From Richelia sp. UBA3308 (lineage in GTDB: Bacteria; Cyanobacteriota; Cyanobacteriia; Cyanobacteriales; Nostocaceae): 6,182 nt of DNA. Shown piece after piece: positions 1 through 5,430 of this stretch. The stretch is taken from assembly GCA_002361335.1 (NCBI GenBank), contig DESS01000022.1, forward strand, positions 1 to 6,182, given 5' to 3'. Both the position numbers and the translations under genes were made by a program. The notes beneath the pieces are model-generated. The model had not been told where the DNA came from. It did not search any database and saw only the letters and a program-made list of their open reading frames with translations. The stretch's first letter is position 1. Each line of letters starts with the position of its first letter.

Positions 1-45
1 CTCAAATGAAAACCGCTATATTTCAAAAATTAGCTAAAAAAACTC

Positions 46-82
46 TGAGCCCCCCCCGCGTGTACCTCCGCGCCCCGAGGCT
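46..82. repeat. GC-rich degenerate intergenic repeat with C8 tract
   Basis: A GC-rich island (eight C at 50-57, then CGCG-containing and CCTCCGCG-like words) sits inside very AT-rich flanks, upstream of the epimerase gene. Its CTCtGaG, ACCTCCGCG and CCCCGAGG words look like a degenerate form of the CCTCTGCG-type tandem repeats that occur between genes in Nostoc-like cyanobacteria; that resemblance is from memory. It has no coding potential. Confidence 0.35.
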
Positions 83-89
83 GCAAAAA

Positions 90-106
90 TATAAAATAAT
101 TATACT
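90..106 (+). promoter_or_regulatory. Possible -10 region for the epimerase gene
   Basis: An AT-rich stretch holds TATAAAAT (90-97) and TATACT (101-106), either of which could serve as a -10 box for the downstream epimerase gene. No convincing -35 hexamer sits at the usual spacing because the GC-rich repeat lies there. This is a weak, position-based suggestion. Confidence 0.2.
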
Positions 107-169
107 TGTTTCCTATCTCCAGCAAAGGCATAATTAACTCCATCGATTTTGATTTACTCTTTTGTTGCG

Positions 170-1342
170 ATGGAATACGATTTTCAACAACTGGCTCAAC
201 TTTACAAAAACACTTTGCTTAACGATGTCCTACCATTTTGGGAAAGACATTCGGTAGACTGGGAACAAGGTGGTTATTTTACCTGTTTGGATAGAACTGG
301 TAAAGTCTACGATACCGATAAATTTATTTGGTTGCAAAATCGTCAAGTATGGTTATTTTCCATGCTGTGCAACCAGTTGGAGAAACGGGAAGATTGGTTG
401 AAAATCGCAGCCAATGGTGCAAATTTCCTCGCTGAAAACGGCAGAGATGAGGGCGGTAATTGGTATTTTTCTCTCAACCGTGAAGGTAAGCCGTTAATAC
501 AACCTTACAATATTTTTTCTGACTGTTTTGCAGCAATGGCATTTAGTCAATACGCTCTTGCTTCTGGGGAAGAATCGGCAAAAGATATTGCATTACAAGC
601 TTATAATAACGTTTTACGTCGTCAAGAAAATCCCAAGGGTAAATATAATAAAGCCTATCCCGGTACTCGTGCGATGAAATCTTTAGCAGTACCGATGATT
701 TTAGCTAACTTATCTTTAGAAATGGCTTGGTTGTTAGAAAATGACACTTTAGAGCAAGTTTTAGATACAACTGTAGCCGAAGTAATGGGTGATTTCCTGG
801 ATAAAGAGCGGGGATTAATGTTTGAAAACGTTGCTCCCGATGCTTCTCATATAGATTGTTTTGAAGGAAGATTAATTAACCCCGGACACGGTATCGAAGC
901 CATGTGGTTTATGATGGATATTGCTCAACGTCGTGGCGATCGCAATTTAATTAACCAAGCTGTTGATGTCATGTTGAATATTCTAAATTTTGCTTGGGAT
1001 AAAAAATACGGTGGTTTATATTACTTTATGGATGCGGATGGGCATCCACCGCAGCAACTGGAATGGGATCAAAAATTATGGTGGGTACATTTGGAGTCTT
1101 TGGTGGCATTGGCGATGGGTTATCGTTTGAGTGCAAGGAAAGATTGTTGGGAATGGTATCAGAAAATGCATGATTATGCTTGGGCACATTTTGCTGATGC
1201 CGAGTATGGAGAATGGTTTGGTTATTTAAATCGTCGCGGTGAAGTGTTGTTGAATTTGAAAGGTGGTAAATGGAAAGGTTGTTTTCATGTTCCTAGAGCT
1301 ATGTATATGTGTTGGTTGCAGTTTGAGGAATTGGGGAAATAA
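170..1342 (+). CDS. N-acylglucosamine 2-epimerase (AGE) family protein
   Basis: A 390-residue protein of the AGE/renin-binding-protein family, whose characterised cyanobacterial member interconverts N-acetylglucosamine and N-acetylmannosamine in the cytoplasm on an alpha6/alpha6 barrel. The family signatures are clear: WLQNRQVW (Arg58), INPGHGIEAMW (His240) and GCFHVPRAMY (His373). From memory, the structurally studied Anabaena enzyme (388 aa) has catalytic His239 and His372 and an active-site Arg57, so all three are shifted by exactly one residue here and the length matches. I chose the ATG at 170 because homologues begin close to the YDFQQLAQLYK-like segment. An in-frame TTG at 149 would add seven residues (MIYSFVA), and neither start has a good ribosome binding site. 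There is no signal peptide or membrane segment. The gene is monocistronic in appearance; the next gene downstream is a pseudogene. Substrate is inferred; other AGE-family epimerases are possible but less similar. Confidence 0.93.
   Translation: MEYDFQQLAQLYKNTLLNDVLPFWERHSVDWEQGGYFTCLDRTGKVYDTDKFIWLQNRQVWLFSMLCNQLEKREDWLKIAANGANFLAENGRDEGGNWYFSLNREGKPLIQPYNIFSDCFAAMAFSQYALASGEESAKDIALQAYNNVLRRQENPKGKYNKAYPGTRAMKSLAVPMILANLSLEMAWLLENDTLEQVLDTTVAEVMGDFLDKERGLMFENVAPDASHIDCFEGRLINPGHGIEAMWFMMDIAQRRGDRNLINQAVDVMLNILNFAWDKKYGGLYYFMDADGHPPQQLEWDQKLWWVHLESLVALAMGYRLSARKDCWEWYQKMHDYAWAHFADAEYGEWFGYLNRRGEVLLNLKGGKWKGCFHVPRAMYMCWLQFEELGK
936..943. repeat. HIP1 octamer
   Basis: An exact GCGATCGC palindrome inside the epimerase gene. 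HIP1 is the highly iterated palindrome of many cyanobacterial genomes and supports the taxonomic call. Further exact copies are at 2153-2160, 2232-2239 and 6035-6042. Confidence 0.9.
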
Positions 1343-1404
1343 GACTTCAACAGGTTGAGGAAGAGAGTTTAAAATAACTGATAAGTCTTTACTTACTTCT
1401 ACCA

Positions 1405-1822
1405 GTGTCTGCAAAAGATATTTTTCATGAATCTGTCAAAAATGCTCTTCAAAAAGAGCAATGGATAATTACAGATGATCCACTAAAGTTTAAATTTGGA
1501 GACGTTAATTTTAGAATAGATTTAGGAGCAGAAAAAGTTATTGCAGCAGAGAAAGCTGATGAAAAAATCGCTGTTGAAATCAAAAGCTTTCTCAATCCTT
1601 CTGCAATTACTGATTTTTATAATGCTGGATAGACAATTCCTTAGTTATCGTCTCGCATTAAAAAATGATCAACCTGAACGAATTTTATATTTAGCAGTAC
1701 CATTGGATATATATAAAACCTTTTTTCAATTAGAATTTTCACAAACTGCAATACAAGAATATCAACTTTTATTAATTGTATATGATCCCATAAAGGAGGT
1801 AATTGTACAGTGGATAAAATAA
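1405..1822 (+). pseudogene. xisH: xisH-like gene, frameshifted (copy 1)
   Basis: This encodes an XisH-family protein, named for the factor required with XisF and XisI to excise the fdxN element in heterocyst-forming Anabaena. The family belongs to the PD-(D/E)XK nuclease-like superfamily. From a GTG start (SAKDIFHESVKNAL) the frame runs 75 codons and stops at 1630-1632. The frame one base over continues from about 1625 with LDRQFLSYRLALKND to the stop at 1820-1822. Joining residue 74 to that frame gives about 139 residues, the normal family length, so a single missing base near 1624-1630 explains the break. The nuclease-like core is still readable: Asp39 in FRIDLGAEK and the ExK motif Glu58-Ile-Lys60 in AVEIKSF. 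The end overlaps the following xisI by 13 nt. There is no obvious slippery sequence, so programmed frameshifting is unlikely; decay or a sequencing deletion fits better. Confidence 0.85.
1793..1800 (+). promoter_or_regulatory. Ribosome binding site deciding the xisI copy 1 start
   Basis: AAGGAGGT lies nine bases before the GTG at 1810, a near-perfect Shine-Dalgarno inside the 3' end of xisH. It supports the GTG start of xisI within the xisH coding region and suggests translational coupling of the pair. Confidence 0.75.
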
Positions 1823-2146
1823 CAAAATACCGCGATTGTGTAAAAAAACTATTAACTAGTTATACTAACGATGACGTTTCAGATAATCAAGTCGAAGTTC
1901 AACTTATTTTAGACACCGCAAAGAGATCATTATCAGTGGATGAATGTAGGTTGGCAAGAATTAAATCGTATTTATCGATGCGTGATGCATTTCGATATTA
2001 AAGATGGAAAAATTTGGCTTCAGCAGAATTTAACGGATTTAAATCCTGCTGAGGAATTAGTGGAAATGGGAATACCAAGGGAAGATATTATCCTAGGTTT
2101 ACAAGCTCCTTATAAACGACAATATACCGATTATGGTGTTGCTTGA
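1810..2146 (+). pseudogene. xisI: xisI-like gene, frameshifted (copy 1)
   Basis: This encodes an XisI-family protein, partner of XisH in fdxN-element excision control. The GTG start gives DKITKYRDCVKKLLTSY, matching the start of the intact copy at 2522-2857. The first frame holds through about residue 37 (QLILDTA), then loses similarity and stops at 1999-2001. The frame one base over picks up as RDHYQWMNVGWQ from about 1922 and continues through RIYRCVMHFDIKDGKIW and AEELVEMG to the stop at 2144-2146. The repaired product is about 112 residues, against 111 for the intact copy, with roughly half the residues identical by eye. A single missing base near 1918-1924 accounts for the break. An internal ATG at 1940 opens a 68-codon frame, but it lacks the conserved N-terminal third, so I do not treat it as a gene. 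It overlaps xisH by 13 nt, the arrangement also seen in copy 2. Confidence 0.85.
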
Positions 2147-2252
2147 AAATTAGCGATCGCGATTAAAATATTGATCTCAATTCAAAATCTTCTCAAACTG
2201 TCGTCAACACAAATAATTATGTCATCTAAGCGCGATCGCTACTGTAGTTAAA
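2147..2252. other. Spacer with two HIP1 sites
   Basis: A short non-coding spacer between the decayed xisI and the antitoxin-like gene. It carries two exact GCGATCGC octamers, at 2153-2160 and 2232-2239, only 71 bases apart. The second lies in the region that would encode the N-terminus of the next protein if its frame were extended. No promoter is convincing here. Confidence 0.6.
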
Positions 2253-2468
2253 ATGATAGAATCTTTACCGGAAAACGCACAAAATCGCGTTTTAGAACAT
2301 CTTCGAGAATATATTCAAGATTTAGAAGAAGAACTCAAATGGGAAAAGTCTTTTAAAAAAACCGAATCAAATTTGATTGCTGCTGCTAAACGTGCTAAAC
2401 AACAAATTGCTCAAGGTTTATCAAAGCCAATGGATTATGATCAATTATCAAACACTTGGTATTCTTGA
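2253..2468 (+). CDS. Small antitoxin-like protein, orphan, start uncertain
   Basis: A 71-residue hydrophilic, helix-rich protein. It opens IESLPENAQNRVLEHLREYI, continues with an acidic/basic segment (DLEEELKWEKSFKKT) and ends AAKRAKQQIAQG...PMDYDQL. This pattern is familiar from short cyanobacterial proteins often found next to RelE/ParE-type toxins and annotated as hypothetical or antitoxin; that assignment is from memory and the function is inferred. No toxin gene follows: only 53 bases separate its stop from the end of the convergent xisI. The ATG at 2253 is the first start codon in the frame and has no Shine-Dalgarno. The frame stays open 12 codons further upstream (to the TAA at 2214-2216) and reads like a plausible protein (SAIATVVK), so the real start may have been lost. 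An out-of-frame ATG at 2219 is one candidate. It could be an intact short gene or a 5'-damaged remnant. Confidence 0.55.
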   Translation: MIESLPENAQNRVLEHLREYIQDLEEELKWEKSFKKTESNLIAAAKRAKQQIAQGLSKPMDYDQLSNTWYS

Positions 2469-2521
2469 AAATGATACTGTGACGTTTTTTTGGGTTACTA
2501 GCCATGACAAATTTCTATTTT

Positions 2522-2857
2522 CTAACCCACACCATATCCTGCATACTCTCTGACATACTCGGGTTGTAAACCTAATACAATATCTTCCTTTGCTACACCC
2601 ATTTTTACCAATTCCTCAGCCAGTACATCATCAGTTTGATTGCGTTGAATCCAGATTTTACCGTCTTTAATATCAAAATGCATCACACAATTATAAACAC
2701 GACGATGTTTATCCCATCCTAAATCTACAATTTGGTAATGGTCATTTTTTGTATCAAATATTGTTTGAACCTCAATTTCACCATTTACAGGTGGACATTT
2801 ACTGTATTCAGTTAATATTTCTTGAATACACTGACGATAAAATTCTATTTTATCCAT
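2522..2857 (-). CDS. xisI: XisI family protein (intact copy 2)
   Basis: A complete 111-residue XisI-family protein, the only intact member of the two xisHI modules here. Recognisable blocks are DKIEFYRQCIQEIL at the N-terminus, EVQTIFDT near residue 30, then GWDKHRRVYNCVMHFDIKDG, IWIQRNQTDD and the C-terminal AEELVKMGVAKEDIVLGLQPEY. In Anabaena, XisI is needed with XisH and XisF for excision of the fdxN element. Most cyanobacterial xisHI pairs lie far from any such element, so the role here is unknown. The ATG is well supported by AGAGGTG (2866-2872) eight bases upstream. It overlaps the end of the xisH remnant by 13 nt. With its partner reduced to 25 codons, translation must now rely on that site alone, and no clear promoter is visible. 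The gene converges on copy 1 and the antitoxin-like gene. Confidence 0.9.
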   Translation of the reverse strand: MDKIEFYRQCIQEILTEYSKCPPVNGEIEVQTIFDTKNDHYQIVDLGWDKHRRVYNCVMHFDIKDGKIWIQRNQTDDVLAEELVKMGVAKEDIVLGLQPEYVREYAGYGVG

Positions 2858-2922
2858 TTTACTATCACCTCTTCTACTGGATCGTATACAACTAATTTTA
2901 ATTCATATTGCTTACGTTGATA
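2845..2922 (-). pseudogene. xisH: xisH remnant: last 25 codons only (copy 2)
   Basis: Only the C-terminal tail of XisH survives, ending YELKLVVYDPVEEVIVKWIK before TAG at 2845-2847. It aligns with the tail of copy 1 (LLIVYDPIKEVIVQWIK). About 115 upstream codons, including the nuclease-like core with D and ExK motifs, are absent. At 2923 the homology is replaced by a direct-repeat structure that reaches toward the amylase gene. The frame remains open through the repeats and into the amylase 3' end (to 3102), but that extension encodes repeat sequence (DFSCMCD twice) and antisense-independent shadow of the amylase, not XisH. The remnant may persist only because it holds the ribosome binding site of xisI. 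Confidence 0.8.
2866..2872 (-). promoter_or_regulatory. Ribosome binding site of intact xisI
   Basis: AGAGGTG on the minus strand, eight bases before the ATG at 2857, inside the codons for the EEV of the XisH tail. Its placement parallels the AAGGAGGT of copy 1, so the coupled layout is conserved between the paralogous modules. Confidence 0.65.
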
Positions 2923-2956
2923 TTGTTTCAAACCGTCACACATACAAGAAAAATCT
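2923..2956. repeat. 34-bp direct repeat, unit 1
   Basis: Starts TTGTTTCAAAcCGTCACAC and runs to the AAAAATCT at 2956. It matches the unit at 3001-3034 at 33 of 34 positions, with an offset of exactly 78 bp, so a frame read through it is preserved. It lies directly at the breakpoint of the xisH remnant. On the minus strand each unit would encode DFSCMCDxLKQ. Confidence 0.85.
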
Positions 2957-2962
2957 AGTTGG

Positions 2963-3020
2963 TGTGTGACGCTATAAATGGTATTATCGCTACTTTCAAA
3001 TTGTTTCAAAGCGTCACACA
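2963..3020. repeat. Inverted repeat, 11-bp perfect arms
   Basis: TGTGTGACGCT at 2963-2973 is exactly complementary to AGCGTCACACA at 3010-3020, with a 36-nt loop. The right arm lies inside direct-repeat unit 2. The arms resemble those of the hairpin repeat at 5334-5395 (GGTGTGTGACGGCT), so both may belong to one family of palindromic, MITE-like cyanobacterial repeats. It could also act as a transcription block after the amylase gene, although no T-run follows on either strand. Confidence 0.7.
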
Positions 3021-3034
3021 TACAAGAAAAATCT
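3001..3034. repeat. 34-bp direct repeat, unit 2
   Basis: Second copy of the unit at 2923-2956, differing only by G for C at 3011. Similarity ends at 3035, ten bases before the amylase stop codon at 3044-3046. The two units and the 44 bp between them fill nearly all the space between amylase and xisH remnant. Confidence 0.85.
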
Positions 3035-3043
3035 GTTAATTGT

Positions 3044-4990
3044 TCAAGACTCTCTCCCACAAGCCCATGTATCACGCCACTTAACCGTACCTTCACTGGC
3101 AATCACCCAACGACGAGCCAGCAAATTTTCCGGTAAAGGAGAAGTGCCTTCACGCAAGATTACATATTTATAGCTGATAAGTTTCCCAGCACTTTCATTA
3201 AAGGGAATTTCAGTAAACCAAGTATTTGAATTAATATACTCCAAGGGATATGCTTTCTTAATATCCCAATTACCTAATTCTGGACAATCGCCAATTACCA
3301 CGATTCTTTCACCAGGTTTGGTTTTGACTCCATTCAACTGCGCTCTAATTATAGTTTGCGCTTTTAATCTTTCACTTACATGACTGATTACTATCGCTTC
3401 CTTTGCACCTAGTTGCAAATTATGAATTTTTCCATCTTTGACTTCAAATTTACGCCCTGTTAATACACAAGTATGTTCTCTATCCGGTAACTCTGTATCA
3501 ACTTCTTCCACTGTGACTTCATCACCTCTATTTAAAGCCACAAAGCAACGAGAGCCATTATAACGACGCACGTAACAAAAAACATCCGGTGTTATATACT
3601 TCTGCCATTGACTACCCATCGATACCGCTGGATTCAAACGACGCAACCCTGAAAGTTTCCGCACATCCCAATAAATTGCTGTATCTGTATCCCACTTATC
3701 CATCATCGGACGATTATAGGGATCGTTATTTCCGAAGATTTTATCATCGACGTTGGTATCGTTATGTAGATATTGTTCGGTACCGTAAAATAAACAAGGA
3801 ATTCCCCGAGTTGTCATTAAAAAATCAACTGCCAAGCGCAAAGTATCAATATCTGGGTTAAGACTCCCGAAGCGATGCATATCATGGTTATCGAGAAAAG
3901 TTATCAATTCTGTGGCACTATTATAGCGATAATCCTGCTTTAAAATGTCATTTACTAAATAAAACCCAGCTTCATCATTCATTGCTAAAGCTTGACGGAG
4001 TGCCATACACAATCCAAAATCTAATATAGTCATACCAGAATTATTGGCAAATTCTACAGAGCGATCGTTTTCTGGATGACTGTAAATCCATTCTCCAAAG
4101 ATAAATACATCTGGTTTGTGATTGTACATCTCACTGTTAAACTCCTGCCAAAACCAAATAGGCATATGTTTAACTGTATCTACTCGTAACGCATCAACTC
4201 CTCTATCTAACCACTGCTTAATTGCTGATTTAATATAATTTCTATATTGAATATTATTCTCATTAAAAGTTGCTAAACCCGATAATTCGCAGTTTTGTAC
4301 TTGCCATTCATCTTCCCAATCGTTTACTTCACCATAATGATGATACCAATGCTCTTTATCATCGTTGAAATCAGCAATTTTGACCCCATCGTCGTATAAT
4401 TCACCTTTACTACCACCAGTATCGGGGCTGCTGTGATTGCACACAATATCTAAGATTAGCTTCATATTGCGATCGTGCAATTCTTGAATTAATCTATCAA
4501 AAACAGTATTTTTAGTATCTTGAGTTTTATTTAAAGAAGGTTCATCATCCGGTGCAATAAACCGAGGATTCAACCGTTTAAAATCCTTCGTCCAGTATCC
4601 ATGAATAGCCGCACTTTCAATAAATAATTCTTCAACTTGCTCAAATAAAGGAGTTAACCAAATTGCAGTCACTCCCATATTTCTGAGATAATCTAATTTA
4701 TCAATAATTCCTTGTAAATCTCCACCCCAATACTTTCCCCATTCTTTCCGTTCGGGATCGTAAAGCTCAGAATTAAAGCCTTGATTATTCTGAGGATTAC
4801 CATCATTAAAACGGTCAACTACAATAAAATAAATAGTTTCTTGACGAAATTCAATATCCCTAGTGTAGAGAAACTCCAAATCAATATCAGCTTCACTTTC
4901 CGGAGTTTCAACAATCGCCTCTACTTCTGCTTGAGGATTTTCAATTGTATATTGAGCATCACTTACTTGAGATGGAGGAGTATTTACCAT
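3044..4990 (-). CDS. GH13 alpha-amylase / CGTase-like with CBM20 domain
   Basis: A 648-residue enzyme predicted to cleave or transfer alpha-1,4-glucan chains. After an acidic leader of about 48 residues comes the GH13 (beta/alpha)8 barrel, opening with ETIYFIVVDRFNDGNPQNN. The four conserved regions are present: DIVCNH (181-186), GVDALRVDTVKH (nucleophile Asp271, Arg269), FIFGEW (acid/base Glu300) and FLDNHD (His369, Asp370). The FYGTEQ (401-406) and NDPYNRPMM segment is typical of cyclodextrin glucanotransferase-like GH13 members. An all-beta domain C (about 450-540) is followed by a CBM20-type starch-binding domain (about 545-640) with IGDCPELGNW (Trp575). There is no signal peptide, so it should be cytoplasmic and may act on glycogen. 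The IPT-like domain D of true CGTases seems missing, hence hydrolase is the likelier activity. The ATG at 4990 lacks a good Shine-Dalgarno but is the natural start of the open frame. Its extreme C-terminus (ACGRES) abuts the repeat insertion. Confidence 0.93.
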   Translation of the reverse strand: MVNTPPSQVSDAQYTIENPQAEVEAIVETPESEADIDLEFLYTRDIEFRQETIYFIVVDRFNDGNPQNNQGFNSELYDPERKEWGKYWGGDLQGIIDKLDYLRNMGVTAIWLTPLFEQVEELFIESAAIHGYWTKDFKRLNPRFIAPDDEPSLNKTQDTKNTVFDRLIQELHDRNMKLILDIVCNHSSPDTGGSKGELYDDGVKIADFNDDKEHWYHHYGEVNDWEDEWQVQNCELSGLATFNENNIQYRNYIKSAIKQWLDRGVDALRVDTVKHMPIWFWQEFNSEMYNHKPDVFIFGEWIYSHPENDRSVEFANNSGMTILDFGLCMALRQALAMNDEAGFYLVNDILKQDYRYNSATELITFLDNHDMHRFGSLNPDIDTLRLAVDFLMTTRGIPCLFYGTEQYLHNDTNVDDKIFGNNDPYNRPMMDKWDTDTAIYWDVRKLSGLRRLNPAVSMGSQWQKYITPDVFCYVRRYNGSRCFVALNRGDEVTVEEVDTELPDREHTCVLTGRKFEVKDGKIHNLQLGAKEAIVISHVSERLKAQTIIRAQLNGVKTKPGERIVVIGDCPELGNWDIKKAYPLEYINSNTWFTEIPFNESAGKLISYKYVILREGTSPLPENLLARRWVIASEGTVKWRDTWACGRES

Positions 4991-5054
4991 AGAGAGTTGC
5001 GATATTTATTTATGTTTATTTACTTAATTAATTCAAGAGTGCGAACCTCAAATC

Positions 5055-5060
5055 AGTATA
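5055..5060 (-). promoter_or_regulatory. Possible -10 box for the amylase gene
   Basis: TATACT on the minus strand (AGTATA on the plus strand), about 65 bases before the amylase ATG, would give a leader of roughly 55-60 nt. The region 17 bases further upstream offers only a poor -35 match. The site overlaps TATACCGGT. This is a candidate only. Confidence 0.25.
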
Positions 5061-5222
5061 CCGGTCAATGTTTTTCTTTTGATATATTTTAATCCTTAGC
5101 ATAGTATTCAATTACTCCTTCAATTAAATACTTCCTTTTTTATGTTTTCGTCCTCATTCTAATGGTAGATATTGTTTAAAAAGCAGTAGAGACAAGGAAA
5201 TAGGGAATTTAATAATACACAA

Positions 5223-5243
5223 AGAGGTTGCTATGCAACCTCT
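5223..5243. repeat. Tight hairpin, 9-bp perfect stem
   Basis: AGAGGTTGC (5223-5231) pairs perfectly with GCAACCTCT (5235-5243) around a 3-nt loop. It resembles the GTAGAGACGTTGC...GCAACGTCTCTAC palindromes scattered in cyanobacterial genomes; that comparison is from memory. On the minus strand the stem is followed by TTTGTGTATTATT, so weak terminator activity is possible, but no gene ends immediately before it. Confidence 0.6.
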
Positions 5244-5333
5244 CTAGATAACTTATATGTGGGATTATAAAAAAAATCATCACTGTTTATCCGAATCTGA
5301 TGTAATAACCCATACATTTAGAGCTATCTGTAG

Positions 5334-5395
5334 GGTGTGTGACGGCTACGATAAGTGATATTATTTTAAACAAATTAATCCAGCCGTCACGCACC
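5334..5395. repeat. MITE-like palindromic repeat
   Basis: Arms GGTGTGTGACGGCT (5334-5347) and AGCCGTCACGCACC (5382-5395) pair over 14 positions with one G-T wobble, around a 34-nt AT-rich loop. The outer context (TAGGGTG at the left, CACCAATTA at the right) is that of the GGTGCGTGACG-type palindromes frequent between cyanobacterial genes, probably mobilised in trans. It encodes nothing. The arms are related to the inverted repeat at 2963-3020. Confidence 0.7.
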
Positions 5396-5430
5396 AATTA
5401 ATTGACTGATAACTGGTAACTGAAATGACA

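Noticed and set aside
1341..1389. Terminator after the epimerase (AAGACTT / AAGTCTT)
   Set aside because: Seven-base arms with a loop of about 35 nt and no following T-run are too weak to call.
1226..1414. 62-codon minus-strand open frame
   Set aside because: It is antisense to the conserved end of the epimerase and shows no family motif.
1940..2146. 68-codon open frame as a separate gene
   Set aside because: It is the C-terminal two thirds of xisI after the frameshift, with no ribosome site of its own.
2491..2524. TGGGTTA / TAACCCA inverted repeat as a terminator between the convergent genes
   Set aside because: The arms are short, the loop is long and the T-run is on the wrong side of the stem for either direction.
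2923..3034. CRISPR array
   Set aside because: There are only two units, the spacing segment forms a palindrome with one unit, and there are no cas genes.
2845..3102. 85-codon minus-strand frame as a novel gene
   Set aside because: Its first part is another frame of the amylase 3' end, the middle is two repeat units and only the last 25 codons are xisH, so a genuine start is lacking.
3589..3861. 90-codon plus-strand open frame
   Set aside because: It lies antisense to the amylase barrel and has Tyr/Arg-rich composition typical of a shadow frame.
4781..5092. 103-codon plus-strand open frame across the amylase start
   Set aside because: It is antisense to amylase codons and then AT-rich intergenic sequence, with no motif or ribosome site.
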